Source: Campylobacterota bacterium (GTDB lineage: Bacteria > Campylobacterota > Campylobacteria > Campylobacterales > Sulfurospirillaceae). From it: 46,496 bases of DNA. Shown here in pieces: positions 42,027-46,496 of this stretch. Each line of letters opens with the position of its first letter. The first letter of the stretch is position 1. Location of the stretch: contig JAADIZ010000143.1 in NCBI GenBank assembly GCA_013151055.1, positions 1-46,496 on the forward strand. The letters are read 5' to 3'. A program made the translations under genes and the position numbers. The notes beneath the pieces were generated by a model that saw only the letters and a program-made list of their open reading frames with translations, had not been told where the DNA came from and searched no databases.

Positions 42027-42216
42027 AAAAAAATAGCAGTATATGAACAAACATATACTGCTAACCCGAGTGGGCGTTCGTTTATTCTTTGGCCCTATCT
42101 AAGCCAACGATGCAAAACTAATCTTATCTTTAGGCTGCAAATTCTAACCTAGCAAAAGGCTCAAGCAAAGACACAGACACACCGACAAAATACTCGTTCC
42201 ACAAAAAACAATATGT
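42027..42216 (-). ncRNA. ssrS: 6S RNA (purD-motif type)
   Basis: A non-coding minus-strand unit before purD, where Campylobacterota carry their 6S RNA (first called the purD motif). A -10-like TATAAG (42228-42223) gives an RNA of about 190 bases. AACGAGT near the 5' end pairs with ACTCGGGTT near the 3' end, and TCTTTG/CAAAGA plus TTGAGCC/GGCTTAG form the inner rod. It ends in a perfect 11-bp terminator (42062-42035) with a T7 run. 6S RNA binds RNA polymerase holoenzyme in slow growth. The exact ends are estimated. Confidence 0.7.
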
Positions 42217-42296
42217 TGGACCCTTATAAAAACGCTATCGCTTCACTCAGATACATTGTAATTATAAATCAATTATGCTTAATATAAGATATAAGT

Positions 42297-42938
42297 TTAC
42301 ACAGCGATAAGACTATTTGCCGTTTGTACACAACTTTTTAGTGTTTGCTCTTTTGCATAAAAAATATCAATGTCATCTGGCATAGCTTTTGCTGTAACCT
42401 TTCCTATAACCACAGCTTTATAACTTTCATCCCAAGTAAAATTTTTAAAAAAACAATTAACTGTAGAGGGTGAAGTGAAAATAATCACAGAGTCTTTTTC
42501 TGGTTTTTTGTGGTTATTATACCTTTGGCAGACAGTTTCATAGACGACAATTTCATCTAAATCTATGCCCAAATCTTTTAAAGTAGTATTTAAATTAGAA
42601 GTAACTTTTTTAGCTCTTAAAAAAAGGATTTTTTTGCCTCTTAAACTCTTGCTTATCTCTTGTGCAAAGCTATCTCCATAAGAATTTTTAGCCGTATAAA
42701 TTGGAGTTGCATTGTGTAATTTAATCTCTTTTGAAGTGCCTTGTCCGATAGAATATATATCTCTGTTTTTCCATTCTTGATTTATCGCATTTATAGCTCT
42801 AATAGCATTTTTAGATGTAAAAATAATTGCATCGTAAAGATCAAGATTAACCACTTTATTAAAGAAATTAATCTTGATAACTGGAAGGTTCATTATATTT
42901 TCAAATTTATCACTATTTAAAAGATAAATTTTACTCAA
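42297..42938 (-). CDS. hemD: Uroporphyrinogen-III synthase
   Basis: A 213-residue two-lobed enzyme that closes the tetrapyrrole ring in haem synthesis. The conserved YDAIIFTSKNAIRAI in the first lobe and SVIIFTSPSTVNCFF in the second, together with IGQGTSKEI and VVIGKVTAKAM, are the family marks. HemD is poorly conserved overall, so these motifs and the length decide. It lies three bases after guaA. Confidence 0.88.
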   Translation of the reverse strand: MSKIYLLNSDKFENIMNLPVIKINFFNKVVNLDLYDAIIFTSKNAIRAINAINQEWKNRDIYSIGQGTSKEIKLHNATPIYTAKNSYGDSFAQEISKSLRGKKILFLRAKKVTSNLNTTLKDLGIDLDEIVVYETVCQRYNNHKKPEKDSVIIFTSPSTVNCFFKNFTWDESYKAVVIGKVTAKAMPDDIDIFYAKEQTLKSCVQTANSLIAV

Positions 42939-42941
42939 ATT

Positions 42942-44492
42942 TTATTCCCACTCTATGGTTGATGGTGGTTTTGAGGATATATCATAAACCACCCTATTTA
43001 CTCCATCTACTTCATTTATAATTCTACTGCTCATGCGTTCAAGTAATTCATGAGGAAGTTTTGCGAAAGTGGCTGTCATACCGTCAACACTCTGCACAAT
43101 TCTGATGCAAATTGTATTATCATAAGTTCTATTATCTCCCATAACTCCTACGCTTTTTACATTTAATAAAACTGTAAAAGCTTGCCAAGTTTTATCATAA
43201 TACCCACTTGACTTCAATTCATCTAGCATCACAACATCAGCATGTCTTAAAAGTGATAAATCTTCATTGTTTACTTCACCCATTATTCTTATAGCAAGTC
43301 CAGGACCTGGAAATGGGTGTCTAGCTATCATCTCTTTTGGGATACCAAGTTCCAGCCCAAGAGATCTCACTTCATCTTTAAAAAGCTCCCTTAAAGGCTC
43401 TATTAATTCAAATTTCATCCACTCAGGAAGTCCACCCACATTATGATGAGATTTGATAGTCTTGCTAGGTCCTTTTACTGAAACAGATTCTATAACATCT
43501 GGATATAAAGTGCCTTGTGCTAGATATTTTATATCATCATGTTTTTTTGCTTCTGCAGCAAATATCTCTATAAAAGTATGCCCTATTATCTTTCTTTTTT
43601 CTTCTGGGTCCACAACACCTTTTAAGCGAGTTAAGTAAGTTTCGGTAGCATCTATAGTAATGAGTGGAATTTTTAGTTTTGTTTTAAACATATTTTCCAC
43701 ATCTTCTCTCTCATTTGCTCTTAAAAGTCCAGTGTCAACAAAAATTGCTACTAACTTATCGCTTATGGCTTCATTTAAAAGAGCAGCTACCACAGAGCTA
43801 TCGACCCCTCCACTAACAGCACACAATACTTTGCCTTTTTTTACGGTTGAGCAAATTTTTTCCATCTGTTCTTTTGCGAAAGAACCCATATTCCAAGTTG
43901 TTTCACATCCACATATATATTTGGCAAAGTTTTTAAGAATAACTCCTCCGTCACTAGAGTGTGAAACTTCAGGATGAAATTGCAATGCATACATCTTTTT
44001 TTCTTCACTTGCAACTGCGGCATAAGGAGAGTTTTTAGAATGAGCAATTTTTACAAAACCATTTGGCAATGTTTCTGCTTTATCAGCATGTGACATCCAT
44101 ACTATTTGATTGTTTTTTGTATCTTTAAAAATGGGGCTGACTTCACCATTTACCTCATCAAACTCTATGTTTGCTTTTCCATATTCATGGTGTAACGCAG
44201 GAACTATTTGTCCACCAAAATAGTCAATCAGCAGTTGCATACCATAACATATACTCAAAATTGGCAAACCAAGTTCAAATATACCTTCATCCATTCTATA
44301 AGCTTCTTCATCATAAATGGAAGCTGGACCACCTGAAAGTATAATCCCTTTTGGATTCTTTCTCTTTATATTTTCTATAGGTTCATTATATGGCAAAATT
44401 TCGCAATAGACTTTTTCTTCTCGCATTCGTCTTGCTATAAGCTGGGTATATTGGGAGCCAAAATCTAAAACGATAATTGGTACAAATTTCAT
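42942..44492 (-). CDS. guaA: GMP synthase (glutamine-hydrolysing)
   Basis: A 516-residue two-domain enzyme converting XMP to GMP. The class I glutaminase triad is Cys82 (ICYGMQ), His173 and Glu175 (QFHPE); the ATP pyrophosphatase has the PP-loop SGGVDSS at 227-233. The C-terminal dimer part ends in PPSTIEWE as usual. It starts behind AAGGA. With purD nearby, this segment gathers purine synthesis genes. Confidence 0.97.
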   Translation of the reverse strand: MKFVPIIVLDFGSQYTQLIARRMREEKVYCEILPYNEPIENIKRKNPKGIILSGGPASIYDEEAYRMDEGIFELGLPILSICYGMQLLIDYFGGQIVPALHHEYGKANIEFDEVNGEVSPIFKDTKNNQIVWMSHADKAETLPNGFVKIAHSKNSPYAAVASEEKKMYALQFHPEVSHSSDGGVILKNFAKYICGCETTWNMGSFAKEQMEKICSTVKKGKVLCAVSGGVDSSVVAALLNEAISDKLVAIFVDTGLLRANEREDVENMFKTKLKIPLITIDATETYLTRLKGVVDPEEKRKIIGHTFIEIFAAEAKKHDDIKYLAQGTLYPDVIESVSVKGPSKTIKSHHNVGGLPEWMKFELIEPLRELFKDEVRSLGLELGIPKEMIARHPFPGPGLAIRIMGEVNNEDLSLLRHADVVMLDELKSSGYYDKTWQAFTVLLNVKSVGVMGDNRTYDNTICIRIVQSVDGMTATFAKLPHELLERMSSRIINEVDGVNRVVYDISSKPPSTIEWE

Positions 44493-44501
44493 TTATTGTC
44501 C

Positions 44502-45851
44502 TTAAAATTTATGGAATATTTCAAATTGAATATACCATACTGTAACTGAAAGTATATATCCAACTAGCACAGTCCATGCATATTTTAAATGTGCGCCAAA
44601 TGTATAAATTCCTCTCAATTTCCCCATAACTCCAACGCCTGCGGCTGAGCCAAAACTTATCAAACTTCCTCCAATTCCAGCCGTCATGGTCACTAGCAAC
44701 CACTGATCAGCGCCCATATTTGGATCTGCCTTTAAAACTGCACTCATAACTGGCACATTATCTACTATGGCGGACAAGAAACCAACACCAATATTTACAG
44801 CATCTGGTCCAACCATACCATAAAGTTTTGCGGCTAAATCCAAAAATCCGAGAAAATGCAATCCCCCAACTGCTGCTAATATACCAACAAAGAAAAATAG
44901 AGTATCATGTTCAATTCTACTAATAGATTTAAAAATATTTACATCAGTGTTATACTTTCTTTTTAACCTATATGAGTAAAGTTTTAGCAAAGAGAGTCCA
45001 AACAACATTCCCCACATAGCTGGAAGATGAAATAGCTGATGAGATAAAACAGCACTTATGATGGTTGTCACACCTAATACCATAACGAACTTGCCGCCTC
45101 GATACACTTTCTCTTTTTTCTCTTTTGTTGCGTCAAAATGTGGCTTATCTTTGGGTACAAACATAGACAACAGCCAAGCTGTAACCAACCATCCTATAAT
45201 GGCTGGAAGAAATAGATAAAAGAAATCAACAAAGCCAGCTTTTTCAGCTGTCCATGACATTAGTGTTGTTATATCTCCAAAAGGGCTCCATGCTCCACCT
45301 GCATTTGCAGCAACTACTATATTTACAGCACTTGGAACTAAAAAATCTCTCTTTTCTTTCTCTATTGTAATCAAAACAGTTGAAAGTATAAGGGCAGTTG
45401 TTAAGTTATCTGCAACGGGACTTATGAAAAATGACAAAGCGCCTGTTATCCAAAAAAGTTGTTTGTAAGAGTATCCTTTTGAAACAAGGTTATATTTTAA
45501 AGCATTAAAAACATTTCTCTCTATCAGCGTTTCTATATAGGTCATAGCAACCATTAAGAAGAAAAATATCTCTGCAATTTCAAGTATAAGCTCGTTAACC
45601 TCTTTTGTCAATGGTTCTGGATTTAATCCATTTATATAGTAATAAAAACCTGCCAACAAAAATATCAATGTTCCAATAAATAGTGCTGGTTTTGCCTTAT
45701 TTATATGATAATTTTCTTCAGTAGCGATTACATAGTAACCAACAACAAAGATAATCATTGAGCTAATTCCAACCCAAGTTCCAGTAAGAGGTTCTCCAGC
45801 CTCAGCAAATGCACTAAGTGCAAACAACAATAACAAACCTAATACTTTCAT
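44502..45851 (-). CDS. nhaD: Sodium/proton antiporter, NhaD family
   Basis: A 449-residue inner membrane antiporter with about 12 membrane helices. The VVAANAGGAWSPFGDITTLM stretch, with an Asp in the middle of a broken helix, and DNVPVMSAVL near the end are NhaD marks. It exports sodium to support pH and salt balance, as marine Campylobacterota need. A hydrophobic start (LGLLLLFALSAFAEAG) may be a signal peptide. It lies three bases after nadB. Confidence 0.92.
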   Translation of the reverse strand: MKVLGLLLLFALSAFAEAGEPLTGTWVGISSMIIFVVGYYVIATEENYHINKAKPALFIGTLIFLLAGFYYYINGLNPEPLTKEVNELILEIAEIFFFLMVAMTYIETLIERNVFNALKYNLVSKGYSYKQLFWITGALSFFISPVADNLTTALILSTVLITIEKEKRDFLVPSAVNIVVAANAGGAWSPFGDITTLMSWTAEKAGFVDFFYLFLPAIIGWLVTAWLLSMFVPKDKPHFDATKEKKEKVYRGGKFVMVLGVTTIISAVLSHQLFHLPAMWGMLFGLSLLKLYSYRLKRKYNTDVNIFKSISRIEHDTLFFFVGILAAVGGLHFLGFLDLAAKLYGMVGPDAVNIGVGFLSAIVDNVPVMSAVLKADPNMGADQWLLVTMTAGIGGSLISFGSAAGVGVMGKLRGIYTFGAHLKYAWTVLVGYILSVTVWYIQFEIFHKF

Positions 45852-45854
45852 ATT

Positions 45855-46496
45855 TTATCCCCTTTTTGTAATGTAATGTGCCCCCAAAGATTCTTTTCTT
45901 TTTAATGCACTTTTTATTATCTCTTGTGAACTCAAAAGCCTTAGCCTTAAAAGTTTTCCAATCGGTAATTTTAGCATGTCTTCAACTCTATTCAAAGCTT
46001 TTGTCAGTTTTTTTTCACTTCTAACAATTCCTGCACAATTCCACATCAATTTTCTAAGTTCATTTTTTAAGTTTTTATCTATATCTTCAATCAAACTAGG
46101 CTCAATTTCATTAAACTCTATGTTTTTCTTATCCTCTTTAAGCGTTAGTTTGATATCAAGTGCTACTCTTTTTGAAAAAACAAAACCTTCAAGAAGAGAA
46201 TTGCTCGCTAATCTATTGGCACCATGAACTCTTGTATTTGCCGCTTCACCTACGACATAAAGAGAATTTACACCATCAACTCTACCAAAAAAATCACTCT
46301 TAATTCCGCCCATAGCATAATGAAAAGCTGGGGAAATAGGTATCAAATCAATAGGAATATCATATCCTATATCACTCATATTAAAATATATACTAGGGAA
46401 TCTTTTCATAAAAAAACCCTCTTCAAAATTACTCAAATCTAAAAACACTTTTTTGCCACTTTTTAGTTGATAATCAAAGATAGCTTGTGAAACAAT
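45855..46496 (-). CDS. nadB: L-aspartate oxidase, C-terminal part (5' end beyond window)
   Basis: The visible 213 residues are the end of an FAD-dependent enzyme that oxidises aspartate to iminoaspartate for NAD synthesis. PAFHYAMGGIKSDFFGRVDG and VGEAANTRVHGANRLASNSLLEGFVF contain the substrate- and FAD-binding motifs; the C-terminal helical domain follows. The frame is open to the window edge (position 46496), so the start is outside; the GTG at 46448 is internal. Confidence 0.93.
   Translation of the reverse strand: MVSQAIFDYQLKSGKKVFLDLSNFEEGFFMKRFPSIYFNMSDIGYDIPIDLIPISPAFHYAMGGIKSDFFGRVDGVNSLYVVGEAANTRVHGANRLASNSLLEGFVFSKRVALDIKLTLKEDKKNIEFNEIEPSLIEDIDKNLKNELRKLMWNCAGIVRSEKKLTKALNRVEDMLKLPIGKLLRLRLLSSQEIIKSALKRKESLGAHYITKRG

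Overview
The window is about 33% G+C and looks like a chromosome segment of a Campylobacterota (epsilonproteobacterial) bacterium, most like Sulfurimonas or a close relative. The right side carries atpE (subunit c made as a precursor with a leader), pnp, a phosphoribosyltransferase-like gene, a J-domain gene, lptD, an RDD gene, purD with a 6S-like RNA upstream, hemD, guaA, nhaD and nadB, all on the minus strand. The genus is an inference from gene order and protein character; no database was searched.

Between 1551 and 34500 lies a complete-looking temperate siphophage (lambda/HK97-like), integrated in the 3' end of a tRNA-Leu(GAG) gene. A 28-bp direct repeat (1551-1578 and 34473-34500) marks attL and attR. 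The tRNA is intact at the right end, next to a tyrosine integrase (33138-34325) and a small excisionase. Left of attL is the start of a type I restriction modification subunit gene (hsdM), cut by the window edge.

The prophage has a lambda-like plan. A LexA/CI-type repressor (27592-28170) sits between two divergent, near-consensus promoters. PR (TTGACA-N17-TAGAAT, 28200-28228) drives the rightward early genes: a Cro-like protein, DUF2303, DUF7220-like and many small ORFs, then xis. PL (TTGACA-N17-TATAAT, 25177-25149) drives leftward a CII-like regulator, replication genes (HTH protein, DnaB helicase, putative initiator) and then, with no strand change, HNH, terS, terL, portal, protease, capsid, connectors, tail tube, G/GT chaperones, tape measure, M, L, K, J, fibres, and a lysis cassette ending at 2145. 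Both promoters are covered by copies of an AAGACAT-N-ATGTCTT operator.

Several units do not follow this plan and are probably accessory (moron) genes expressed in the lysogen: a membrane gene at 1716-2131 broken by a 14-bp tandem repeat, a DUF4760-like membrane protein (25347-25967), an Abi_2/HEPN abortive-infection protein (26399-27526) between PL and the repressor, and a minus-strand pair (29067-29573 and a 46-residue protein at 28908-29048) inserted in the rightward operon. The portal gene is split by a one-base frameshift at a seven-base G tract, so the prophage may be defective, switchable, or the assembly may contain an error. The early region also has duplicated RNA hairpins and a series of 20-29-residue ORFs, mostly hydrophobic, that gene finders would skip.
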